A DNA stretch of 38,878 bases from Natronincola peptidivorans. Its GTDB lineage: Bacteria; Bacillota; Clostridia; Peptostreptococcales; Natronincolaceae. Location of the stretch: NCBI RefSeq assembly GCF_900111615.1, contig NZ_FOHU01000021.1, positions 1 to 38,878 of the forward strand, given 5' to 3'. A program made the translations under genes and the position numbers. Below, piece by piece: positions 32,273 through 38,878 of this stretch (positions are counted from its first letter, which is position 1; each line of letters starts with the position of its first letter). The notes below the pieces were generated by a model. The model had not been told where the DNA came from. It did not search any database and was given only the letters and a program-made list of their open reading frames with translations.

Positions 32273-32284
32273 ACATAGCAGAAG
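32273..32284. repeat. Right attachment site (attR core)
   Basis: The second copy of ACATAGCAGAAG. Here it is preceded by TGA and followed by CCATATC, the native ATPase codons. Confidence 0.85.
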
Positions 32285-32466
32285 CCATATCTATGGCAGA
32301 CAGAGTGATTGTTCTTTCTAATCGTCCTGCTGAAATAAAAACCATACATGATATAGATCTGACCTGCGCTGATGGTGAGAAGACTCCCTTAAAATGTCGT
32401 GAAGCTCCTGAATTTAGGCATTATTTTAATAAAATCTGGAAGGAGTTAGATATCTATGTTCAATAA
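32285..32466 (+). pseudogene. ABC transporter ATPase: 3' part of the split gene
   Basis: After the att core the frame reads AISMADRVIVLSNRPAEI, the standard continuation of T-H-D-I-A-E in NitT/TauT-type ATPases (EAVxLADRVxVLSxRPG), and ends KIWKELDIYVQ. An ATG at 32239 within the element could give a useless 75-residue product. The stop lies 11 bp inside the permease gene, so ATPase and permease were translationally coupled before the insertion. Confidence 0.9.
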
Positions 32467-33277
32467 TAATAATACAGAGAATGTCCACTTCTCTTCCAGT
32501 CATATTGAGTACTTAAAGGATGTTCATCGTCATCGTATAAAGATAAAACTATCTCAGGTTGGTGTTTTAATAGGTTTCATTTTATTATGGGAAGTAGCGG
32601 CTACCTTAAGATGGATGGATCCCTTTTTCACCAGCAAACCCAGTAGAATTCTTGTGTTAATCATCAACTTAGCCAAAGATGGCTCTCTTTTTAAACATAT
32701 ATCCATCTCAGTTTTTGAGGCAATTATGGCTTTCCTGATAGGAACCATTGGAGGAACAATCATCGCTATCCTCCTTTGGTGGTCAGATTTTGTGGCTAGA
32801 GTATTAGACCCTTATCTAGTAGTTTTAAATGCTTTACCAAAGATTGCTCTTGGTCCTATTATCATTATTTGGGCTGGGGCAGGTGTCACAGGTATCATTG
32901 TAACAGCTTTAATGATTTCAATCATCGTTACCATATTAGCTACCTATAATGGCTTTAAGGAAGTTGATGATGAAAAAATCAAAATGTTAAAAACATTTGG
33001 CGCTACCAAATTTCAAATATTACAAAAGGTAGTTCTTCCCTCTAGTGTTCCCACTATGATAAATACCATGAAAATCAATATTGGTATGACATGGGTAGGT
33101 GTTATCGTGGGTGAGTTCTTGGTTTCTAAGGCAGGGTTAGGCTACTTGATTGTTTATGGAGGTCAGGTTTTCCGACTAGATATTGTTATGGCAGGGGTCA
33201 TTATCCTGTCTATAGCTACAGCTTTGATGTATCAGTTGATTGTGTGGTTAGAGAGTAGATTTTTAAAGTGGAGATAA
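32456..33277 (+). CDS. ABC transporter permease, NitT/TauT (SsuC) type
   Basis: The 273-residue inner-membrane permease has six predicted helices and the ATPase-docking EAA loop (LKTFGATKFQILQKVVLPS). It pairs with the split ATPase: GGAAGGAG for its start lies within the ATPase tail, and the genes overlap by 11 bp. Substrates of this group include nitrate, sulfonates, taurine and thiamine precursors; none can be chosen here because no substrate-binding protein gene is in the window. With the ATPase broken, the permease depends on excision of the element or on another ATPase, and its transcription on element promoters. Confidence 0.92.
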   Translation: MFNNNNTENVHFSSSHIEYLKDVHRHRIKIKLSQVGVLIGFILLWEVAATLRWMDPFFTSKPSRILVLIINLAKDGSLFKHISISVFEAIMAFLIGTIGGTIIAILLWWSDFVARVLDPYLVVLNALPKIALGPIIIIWAGAGVTGIIVTALMISIIVTILATYNGFKEVDDEKIKMLKTFGATKFQILQKVVLPSSVPTMINTMKINIGMTWVGVIVGEFLVSKAGLGYLIVYGGQVFRLDIVMAGVIILSIATALMYQLIVWLESRFLKWR

Positions 33278-33292
33278 GCTGAAATTGAATAA

Positions 33293-33319
33293 GTGGGAGC
33301 TTTATGCTCCCACATTTTT
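33293..33319 (+). terminator. Terminator of the ABC operon
   Basis: An 8-bp GC-rich stem (33293-33300 with 33306-33313) followed by ATTTTTC. Confidence 0.9.
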
Positions 33320-33359
33320 CAAGTATTAAGAAAAGAATGATTGTTTAAAGATATAGATA

Positions 33360-33611
33360 TTATCTTAGAGAACAAACCTTTGCACATATACCGCATCGTT
33401 TCCCACCTAATACTGTATGTTGATAATAGCTACATCGTTCCTTCTCGATAGTATATCCCACATCATGAGTAAAGCCCTCACCTAGATTACTTAATGCTTT
33501 TGCAGGACATCCTGTGATACATTTTCCACAAAGATCATAAAAATTTCCAGAAAGCACTTCATTATGGAGTATCAAGTAGGCAGTGAAAAATATAAAAATC
33601 ACTTTTATCAT
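33360..33611 (-). CDS. Short double 4Fe-4S cluster protein, probably truncated (QueG-like C-terminal region)
   Basis: This 83-residue frame has a short hydrophobic N-terminus, then LCGKCITGCPAKAL, a lone Cys (ERCSYYQ), and GGKRCGICAKVCSL. The spacing recalls the double-cluster region of epoxyqueuosine-reductase-like and reductase-associated ferredoxin proteins, which are normally 250 residues or more. The first CxxCxxxCP is complete. The second set (CSYY...CGICAKVC) is in the usual 1+3 arrangement. The ATG lies 4 nt after the previous stop with a weak GGTG box, so it is translated with its neighbour if at all. Truncated remnant or small ferredoxin: undecided. Confidence 0.6.
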   Translation of the reverse strand: MIKVIFIFFTAYLILHNEVLSGNFYDLCGKCITGCPAKALSNLGEGFTHDVGYTIEKERCSYYQHTVLGGKRCGICAKVCSLR

Positions 33612-33615
33612 TCAC

Positions 33616-34449
33616 CTATCTAACCATATCTCTCATAACATCCAGTACTTCTGTTGTAAAATCTGTCTCCTCTACAGCTCCATTTGCATACTCCACTTCC
33701 AGCATAACTGCTGTAATTGATTTTTCTAAGTCATCAGGACCCATTTCTAGCTCCCATTCTGTTCTTCCTATGTGCCTTAATTTTAGTGGAAAGACTTTTT
33801 GTTCATTTCCATAATGAATGATTGCAGTGACATTCTTGACTTTATAAAAATCAAACAGGACAGGTTCTCTCTGTGCAAATGAGATCCTAAAATCAAGCAG
33901 CTTGCCATTAGTTGATGAAGCTCCTGCTCCACTATAGTGTAAAGGTGAAGGTTTATAGTGCTGTGGAGGTATCTCAGTGATTTCATTAGTTTTTATAATA
34001 TTTCCTTCTGAAACTAATTGATACTCATAATCCTTCTCTGGAGATAGGATCAATGGAGCACTGAAATTATTCCCTCCTGTATGATTTACTATCACTTGAT
34101 TCCAACCTTCTGCTTCACCCTTCGCCCTGTATAGTAGTGCTATCTTTGCCCCTTTTTCTACCTCATTCAAGGACCATTCAACATTTAAATGCAGCTCTTC
34201 TGAGGTAGAGGCCTCCATGTTAGGGATAAACTCTTCTGATACAACCCATCTATTTTCCTGTGTTATCTCATCTATTTTTCTATATAGTCCACTTATATCA
34301 TGCATCAAATTATGCATGGTATTATTGATACTGCCATGCAACTGATTTGTCATATTATTATAAGCCCTCTCCATCTTCAAAATGCTATAAACATTTAGTC
34401 CCAAGCTTATAACCAGCAGCCACGTAAGCATCTTTATTCTTTTCCTCAC
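33616..34449 (-). CDS. Membrane-anchored extracytoplasmic protein of unknown function
   Basis: The 277-residue product has one N-terminal membrane helix (about 8-24), a short coiled coil (30-65) and a beta-rich exterior domain (75-277). The exterior part includes two Ig- or carbohydrate-module-like halves (LNVEWSLNEVEKGAKIALLY; then FRISFAQREPVLFDFY). I recognise no family. The GTG at 34449 has AGGAG 10 nt upstream; ATG at codon 7 is an alternative. The short Fe-S gene follows 4 nt later. Confidence 0.65.
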   Translation of the reverse strand: MRKRIKMLTWLLVISLGLNVYSILKMERAYNNMTNQLHGSINNTMHNLMHDISGLYRKIDEITQENRWVVSEEFIPNMEASTSEELHLNVEWSLNEVEKGAKIALLYRAKGEAEGWNQVIVNHTGGNNFSAPLILSPEKDYEYQLVSEGNIIKTNEITEIPPQHYKPSPLHYSGAGASSTNGKLLDFRISFAQREPVLFDFYKVKNVTAIIHYGNEQKVFPLKLRHIGRTEWELEMGPDDLEKSITAVMLEVEYANGAVEETDFTTEVLDVMRDMVR

Positions 34450-34686
34450 TAAATAACAACTCCTAGTATTAAATGATTAGTTTTTTGACCTCTGTATCAT
34501 GCTTTTTTTACTTGTATAAAAAAGACTATGTTTCATCATATCATCCTTCTATAGAGACATATAAAAACCCTTTATGAACAATTTTCCAGTTAAATCAGCA
34601 TTCATTTTTCATGGGTATTATAAGATTCGTCACTAGATAGTATATAGATTAATTTAGGAATTGCTGCAATCATTTGTTGTAAATAT

Positions 34687-35778
34687 TTACTCTATCATTT
34701 CACTAAGAGCTTCAAGATCTTTAATAAAGCTGTTTACTGTCTCTTCCTTTGTTGCCCAAGAGGTAACTAATCTAATGGCTGAAGTTTTATCATCAATTTT
34801 ACACCATACATAAAATCCGTATTTATTACTAAGCTGATCAATAATATCATTGGGTAAAATAGGAAAGATTTGATTGGAGGTTGATTGAACCAAGAACTTA
34901 TATCCCAAGCTTTGTATCCCTTCACTTAATCTCTCTGCCATCTCATTAGCATGTCTGGCTGAATGAAAAAATAAATTTTTCTTAAATAAGGTAAGGAATT
35001 GAATCCCTAGCAATCTCCCCTTTGCCAACAAGGCCCCTTTTTGTTTTAAATGAAATCTAAAATCCTTTTTTGCCTCATCATTGGTGATAATAATAGCCTC
35101 TCCTAATAATGCCCCGTTTTTGGTTCCACCAATATAAAAAACATCCACCAGTTTGGCTAGTTCAGGTAGGCTCAAATCATTTTCCTCAGCGGTTAAGGCT
35201 GATCCTAAGCGAGCTCCATCCAAGAACAGTAATAAATTGTTAGATTTACAGAATAAACTAAGCTCTTCCAGCTCTTTTTTCTTATAAATCGTCCCTATTT
35301 CAGTTGAATTAGAGATATACACCAATCTTGGCTTTACCATATGTTCATCTGTATGAAACTCCAGTACTGATTCCACGTCCTTAGGTGCCAGCTTCCCATC
35401 CTTGCTATGGACTACATTAATCTTATGCCCTGTAGCCTCGATGGCACCAGTCTCATGAACATTGATGTGGCCAGTATCAGCAGCTATTACTGATTCATAG
35501 GGTTTTAGAATAGAGGAGATGACGATTAAGTTTGCCTGTGTACCTCCCGCAACAAAATGAATATCTGCTTGATCACTTTGAAGCTTTTCCCTCATAATTT
35601 TAATTGCTTCAAGGGAATATGCATCTTCACCATAGCCCTCCTGCTGATGGAGATTTGTCTCCATCATTGCTTCTAATATACTGGGATGAGCCCCTTCGCT
35701 ATAATCATTTTTAAAGCTATATACAACTGCCTTTGATAAATGTTCTTGAGTAGAATTTTTTTCTGTTGAATTTGACAT
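34687..35778 (-). CDS. Low-specificity L-threonine aldolase-like PLP enzyme
   Basis: This 363-residue fold-type I PLP enzyme should cleave L-threonine or L-allo-threonine to glycine and acetaldehyde. It has NDYSEGAHPSI at the N-terminus, the cofactor-phosphate motif AGGTQAN (77-83), the ring-stacking His in HINVHETGA, Asp187 in FLDGARLGSAL for the pyridine nitrogen, and the Schiff-base Lys220 in GGTKNG. Length is normal. TAGGAGG precedes the ATG. It is a single gene, not in an amino-acid operon here. Confidence 0.92.
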   Translation of the reverse strand: MSNSTEKNSTQEHLSKAVVYSFKNDYSEGAHPSILEAMMETNLHQQEGYGEDAYSLEAIKIMREKLQSDQADIHFVAGGTQANLIVISSILKPYESVIAADTGHINVHETGAIEATGHKINVVHSKDGKLAPKDVESVLEFHTDEHMVKPRLVYISNSTEIGTIYKKKELEELSLFCKSNNLLLFLDGARLGSALTAEENDLSLPELAKLVDVFYIGGTKNGALLGEAIIITNDEAKKDFRFHLKQKGALLAKGRLLGIQFLTLFKKNLFFHSARHANEMAERLSEGIQSLGYKFLVQSTSNQIFPILPNDIIDQLSNKYGFYVWCKIDDKTSAIRLVTSWATKEETVNSFIKDLEALSEMIE

Positions 35779-35805
35779 ATGTTTTTCCTCCTATGGACTG
35801 ATGAT

Positions 35806-36351
35806 TTATAAGTTTTCTCCACATCTTTTCATAAAACCCATTATCGTTAGGATTAATGTCACAGATGCGATGAATAAAGCAAGAAAATAAATAATCCCTA
35901 GTGCTGGAACTATAATCAAAATAAATCCCGCAACCACCGCCAGCTGCAGCATAAAATATTGCTGCCATCTTTTGTCGGCTTCTTCATAGATATCGTCTCT
36001 CTCTTGTGCTGTAGCCATGTCTTTGATTCCCATAAAGAGATTATATACAATCAATAGGGTCAGTACCAAAGATGCAATTGATATCAATGCTCCCAATGGC
36101 CAAAATCCCCCTAAGTGAATACCTCCACCTTCAGCAGGTCTTTCATATATGGAAAATATAGATAACGGGATCATGGGTATACTAAAGCTGCGAGCTTTAC
36201 TAAAATACTCACTATTTGAAGCAAGCATGCCAGCCCCAATAAAAAATAAAATATAACCTACGATATTGGGAATGATGTCAAATCCTTGTATTCTAAAGCT
36301 TAACATAAAAAAGAATCCCCAGTATAGTTTTCTAAATCCTTCTGTATTCAT
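35806..36351 (-). CDS. Multi-pass membrane protein of unknown function
   Basis: The 181-residue protein has about five membrane helices: a WGFFFMLSFRI amphipathic start, DIIPNIVGYILFFIGAGML, then two pairs around a charged cytoplasmic loop (ERDDIYEEADKRW). It belongs to no family I can name. The start at 36351 is chosen because GGGGGA lies 8 nt upstream. It is co-oriented with the sigma/anti-sigma pair upstream, but 180 bp separates them. Confidence 0.7.
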   Translation of the reverse strand: MNTEGFRKLYWGFFFMLSFRIQGFDIIPNIVGYILFFIGAGMLASNSEYFSKARSFSIPMIPLSIFSIYERPAEGGGIHLGGFWPLGALISIASLVLTLLIVYNLFMGIKDMATAQERDDIYEEADKRWQQYFMLQLAVVAGFILIIVPALGIIYFLALFIASVTLILTIMGFMKRCGENL

Positions 36352-36534
36352 ACAACTAGTCCCCCTTATTTTTTGTGCATAATATTTTCCTAGGATTTTC
36401 ATCGTTATTATTATATTTCTATTTTAAACGCTTTATCCCTGCATCAATTTCAGTAGAATGAGGCTCAACATCACAGCTTAAATAAACCTTTATTATTCCA
36501 CAAGAATATTTCTGTCATTTCTTCAGCTCCATTT

Positions 36535-37704
36535 CTAGTTATAGATGGTTCCATGAAACATTCTATTATACCAATTCCATAGAACTACTTCTCCTAATAC
36601 AGGGTATTTAATTTCTTCTACCTCCTTCAAGGATAGCAGCTCTTTGGTAGGCCCAGTAAGGACCACACCATAGATCTTTACACCATTTTCTTGTAAGTAC
36701 TCCAAACGTTCATTCAATAGAAATCTTTTTGGACTTCCACGATAGGCTTTTTCAGCCCAGCCTTGATGTTCAGCTAAAAATTCTACACCTCTAATGAAGG
36801 CACTGTTTTTTTTCTCTGCATCTCCTCGGACGGCTAATGAATAGTTTCCGGGACTTTCAGGTTCGTACACTAAAGAACGAGCAAAGTGAGGAAATCCCAT
36901 CAAACCATCCATAACGCTTAAATAGGGTCCAGTAGCAAGATCGGTTTCTATCCCAGTTTCTACAGCAAACCAAAGGAGGTCTAAATCATAGCCTTCAAAG
37001 ATGTCAAAAACCTCCTCTAATGTGTAGCTTTTGTCAAAGGATACCGCTAGCTCTGATACTGTTCCCTCCGGTAGAATCTCTAAGGTTTCCCAAGCTGGAT
37101 TTTCCTTATCATCATAAGGTGCCTCATGTGCACTATGGGGATAAATAAAGTACATTTTTACCTCTAACGCCCCCTTATGCCAATCCCGTTGAACATTCAT
37201 GTGATTAAAAAGCATGTTAGTATTCTGCCTGCCAATAGTTTGATAGTCATAACCTATTTTTTTTCGCAACTCGTGACTGCTCTCCATTCTAAAAAAGCTT
37301 TTTACCCTACTGTTGCTACCTGCAGGCACAATGTTTGGCATGGTCAGCTCTGTCACCATAATTGAAACATTAGCAGCTGTGTTTCCTCTATTTTTTCCTA
37401 CACTAAAGTATGCTGTTGATAAAATCATACTTACTATGGTCACCATAAGAAATATAGAAATCACTGAAAAAGCATTAGAGACTCTGCTTTTCCATTTTGC
37501 CCTCCTTAAAATTTTCACCTGTTTATCTTCGTTAATGCTGAATATTTTATGAGGATGGAGCTTTTTTTCCTCCAGCTCATGGTCCAGTTTTTTATTGCAA
37601 TTGCTGCATATATTAATATGATCTACTATTTTTTCTTCTTCCTCTGGGTTTAATGTACCATTTAAATAATCCTGCCATTTCTTTTCTACATCGGAACAAT
37701 TCAT
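36535..37704 (-). CDS. Anti-sigma factor with zinc finger, YhdL-like
   Basis: A 389-residue protein: an N-terminal cytoplasmic zinc-finger anti-sigma domain (HINICSNC, the HX3CX2C signature, about 29-36), one membrane helix (about 76-98), and an exterior region with two parts resembling the sigma-factor-regulator N and C domains of B. subtilis YhdL (VMDGLMGFPHFA; LYGVVLTGP-like end). It should hold the ECF sigma factor encoded 3 nt upstream at the membrane until a signal releases it. The start codon overlaps the sigma gene's ribosomal context (GGAGGAGATT), consistent with coupling. Confidence 0.88.
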   Translation of the reverse strand: MNCSDVEKKWQDYLNGTLNPEEEEKIVDHINICSNCNKKLDHELEEKKLHPHKIFSINEDKQVKILRRAKWKSRVSNAFSVISIFLMVTIVSMILSTAYFSVGKNRGNTAANVSIMVTELTMPNIVPAGSNSRVKSFFRMESSHELRKKIGYDYQTIGRQNTNMLFNHMNVQRDWHKGALEVKMYFIYPHSAHEAPYDDKENPAWETLEILPEGTVSELAVSFDKSYTLEEVFDIFEGYDLDLLWFAVETGIETDLATGPYLSVMDGLMGFPHFARSLVYEPESPGNYSLAVRGDAEKKNSAFIRGVEFLAEHQGWAEKAYRGSPKRFLLNERLEYLQENGVKIYGVVLTGPTKELLSLKEVEEIKYPVLGEVVLWNWYNRMFHGTIYN

Positions 37705-37707
37705 CCT

Positions 37708-38211
37708 TTAATCTCCTCCTTCCATCAATTCTTTTACTTTTTTTCTGCCTCGAAAAAGACTGGTTTTTACATCTGCCAGCGTAAGATGTAAAACGTCTGC
37801 TATCTCCTGATAGGTAAAATCATAGTAATCACAGAGCAACAATACCTGCTGCTGCTTTGGTGGCAAGTCTTTCACCCGTTCTACCCATCCCTCTATTTTC
37901 TCTGCCAATAAATAGACTTCTTCTGGTCCCCTTTGCTCTTTATTGGGTATACTTTCTAAAACTGTTGGCTCTAGAGAAACATGCCTTTTCTCTTTTCGAT
38001 ACCAATCTATGAAGGCATTTTTTGCAACCCTTAACAGCCAAGGCTTTACTTTTTCTCCTTTGTAGCTTTCCAGGTAGAGATAGGCTCTATAAAAGGTTTC
38101 TTGGGTTAGATCCTCAGCTATCTGTGGATGCCTAGACAGATAGAATAAGTACTGATATATATCATTAAAGTAATACCTATAGATTGATTCTAAGTCCTTC
38201 TTTTCTTCCAT
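37708..38211 (-). CDS. ECF-type RNA polymerase sigma factor (SigM/SigX-like)
   Basis: The 167-residue two-domain sigma factor has region 2 with DLTQETFYRAYLYL (core binding and -10 recognition) and region 4 with a helix-turn-helix, TYQEIADVLHLTLADVKTSL (-35 recognition). There is no region 1 or 3. It precedes its cognate anti-sigma gene by 3 nt. Such pairs respond to envelope stress. AAAGGAGGGGG lies upstream of the ATG, and an ECF-type promoter just before it implies autoregulation. Confidence 0.93.
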   Translation of the reverse strand: MEEKKDLESIYRYYFNDIYQYLFYLSRHPQIAEDLTQETFYRAYLYLESYKGEKVKPWLLRVAKNAFIDWYRKEKRHVSLEPTVLESIPNKEQRGPEEVYLLAEKIEGWVERVKDLPPKQQQVLLLCDYYDFTYQEIADVLHLTLADVKTSLFRGRKKVKELMEGGD

Positions 38212-38233
38212 CTGCCCCCTCCTTTCAATAGAA

Positions 38234-38261
38234 GAACGAATGATCCTCTTCTAAAGTTGCA
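38234..38261 (-). promoter_or_regulatory. Probable autoregulated ECF promoter
   Basis: On the minus strand TGCAAC (38256-38261), a 17-nt spacer and CGTTC (38234-38238) resemble the ECF consensus TGAAAC-N16/17-CGTC, about 25 bp before the sigma gene start. Confidence 0.6.
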
Positions 38262-38544
38262 CTTTCTTTATAATTTTCCTATCTATTTTACCCTATTCTA
38301 CGATACCACAAGAGCCATAGAGACGTCTATTCTATATAGAAGGAACATCCTCTTATGTGAAAGAGTCAGAAGGCCTTTAACCTTTATATTTTTTCCCATA
38401 AAAATAGAGGCCACCTTTACTAGGTACACCTCTAATAGATAAAAACACTTATCTGCAATTTTTCAATCCTCTATGTATACCATAGCATCAACCAAAGATT
38501 AACTGACTTTTCATATTGGCATATACCGATTGCAGATTTAATCA
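38262..38544. other. Non-coding stretch, nothing recognised
   Basis: There is no supported gene, RNA motif or strong repeat; only short, weakly paired segments such as AGGCCACC/AGGTACACCT are seen. Confidence 0.45.
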
Positions 38545-38670
38545 TTAACAGCCTCTAACAATGGTTGTAATTCTAATATGGTTTGCTAATAATCGGTGAC
38601 CTAAATCATCTTTTTTTCTCCAAAAGGAATAGCTTGGCTTCCAAGATAAAAATTTCAATATACCTTTCAT
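38545..38670 (-). CDS. Possible 41-residue basic peptide
   Basis: ATG 38670 lies just after AGAGGTGG and starts MKGILKFLSWKPSYSFWRKK, a basic aromatic segment, with a helical tail ending RGC. A second ribosome-binding-like AGGAGAGGTGAT with a 4-codon ORF lies 45 bp upstream. No family is recognised. It may be a genuine small membrane-active or cytosolic peptide, or a truncated 5' end. Confidence 0.4.
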   Translation of the reverse strand: MKGILKFLSWKPSYSFWRKKDDLGHRLLANHIRITTIVRGC

Positions 38671-38759
38671 ATGCCACCTCTTTCTAGTAGTTTATCATTA
38701 TTTTATCACCTCTCCTGGCATTATGTAAACTAGTAAATAATGATAACACTTTTACAGAA

Positions 38760-38784
38760 AAAAAAGCTGGGGATTTCCCCAGCT
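38760..38784 (-). terminator. Leftward terminator near the right window edge
   Basis: AGCTGGGG (38765-38772) pairs with CCCCAGCT (38777-38784); on the minus strand eight or so Ts follow. It would end a leftward transcript arriving from beyond the window. Confidence 0.75.
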
Positions 38785-38878
38785 GAGGTTGTTGAAAAAG
38801 TCAACAACCTCCAGACTGTTCAAAAATCTTCAGATTCAAGGCGCAAGAAAACCCAGCGACTGCAGCGTATACGTAATA
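38785..38878. repeat. Dispersed hairpin repeat, copy B, continuing past the window
   Basis: 38785-38818 is the reverse complement of copy A at 23312-23345 (31 of 34 positions) and forms a perfect 11-bp hairpin around AAAAG. The following sequence (AAGGCGCAAGAAAACC...GCGACTGCAGCG) has the GC-richer look of a multicopy intergenic repeat and runs off the end. Confidence 0.65.

Larger units (their letters stand above)
25802..32284. mobile_element. 6.47-kb serine-recombinase element inserted in the ABC ATPase gene (skin-like)
   Basis: The element is bounded by the 12-bp direct repeat ACATAGCAGAAG at 25802-25813 and 32273-32284. It carries a large serine recombinase, a small divergent ORF, three CBO0543-type membrane genes or fragments, a DUF3231 gene, and remnants of an XRE regulator, a RecB-like nuclease and a second recombinase. 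Removing 6471 bp rebuilds the interrupted gene exactly in frame. It lacks capsid, tail, conjugation and replication genes, so it is not an active phage or ICE. It is a degraded integrative element similar in plan to sporulation intervening elements. Confidence 0.85.

Noticed and set aside
25802-32284. Functional prophage or integrative conjugative element
   Set aside because: No structural, packaging, lysis, replication or transfer genes are present; only the recombinase, small membrane proteins, DUF3231 and fragments.

Overview
The window is low-GC Firmicutes DNA from an endospore-forming anaerobe. The signs are strong AGGAGG ribosome-binding sites, a Spo0E-like phosphatase, late mother-cell (sigma-K type) promoter matches, SLH surface proteins and ferritin. 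The gene set resembles Alkaliphilus-like Clostridia, but that assignment is inference.

Left part (1-13.5 kb): a surface and signalling region with much gene decay. An IS3-family end lies 3' of a large SLH/Ig-like surface protein. Then come lipoproteins, a truncated second SLH gene, a broken SHOCT gene, a DUF2207 protein and a LemA gene with an in-frame stop. Next is an Agr-like pair: a LytTR response regulator with a 1-nt frameshift, and an intact GHKL sensor kinase. Four loci carry a pair of CATGAA repeats exactly 21 bp apart, the geometry expected of a LytTR regulator. One lies before the lipoprotein and the regulator, one before the kinase unit, one beside a truncated lipoprotein copy, and one between the 3' ends of regulator and kinase. 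A remnant of a second kinase at 4.9-5.1 kb shows that the cluster was once duplicated.

Middle (13.8-25 kb): mostly intact housekeeping and stress genes. They are ferritin, a Spo0E-like protein, a GIY-YIG protein, DUF2935, aspartokinase, an FMN-binding protein, glutaredoxin, a manganese exporter behind a yybP-ykoY riboswitch, ComFB behind a c-di-GMP-I riboswitch, and a potassium channel. Two tandem small paralogues at 18.6-19.3 kb and a pair of related small genes at 24.2-24.9 kb look sporulation-linked through sigma-K-like promoters.

Right-middle (25.2-33.3 kb): a NitT/TauT-type ABC transporter operon. Its ATPase gene is split by a 6.47-kb insertion bounded by a 12-bp direct repeat and carrying a large serine recombinase. 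Removing one repeat copy plus the insertion restores, in frame, a 260-residue ATPase that overlaps the permease gene. The operon has a full match to the sigma-K consensus, so a skin-like developmental excision is possible. However, the recombinase has lost a normal start codon and the element is a decaying mosaic of CBO0543, DUF3231, XRE, nuclease and recombinase fragments.

Right end (33.3-38.9 kb): a short Fe-S protein, a membrane-anchored unknown, an L-threonine aldolase-like enzyme, a membrane protein, an anti-sigma/ECF sigma pair with a likely autoregulated promoter, a tiny ORF, and a dispersed hairpin repeat that also occurs at 23.3 kb.
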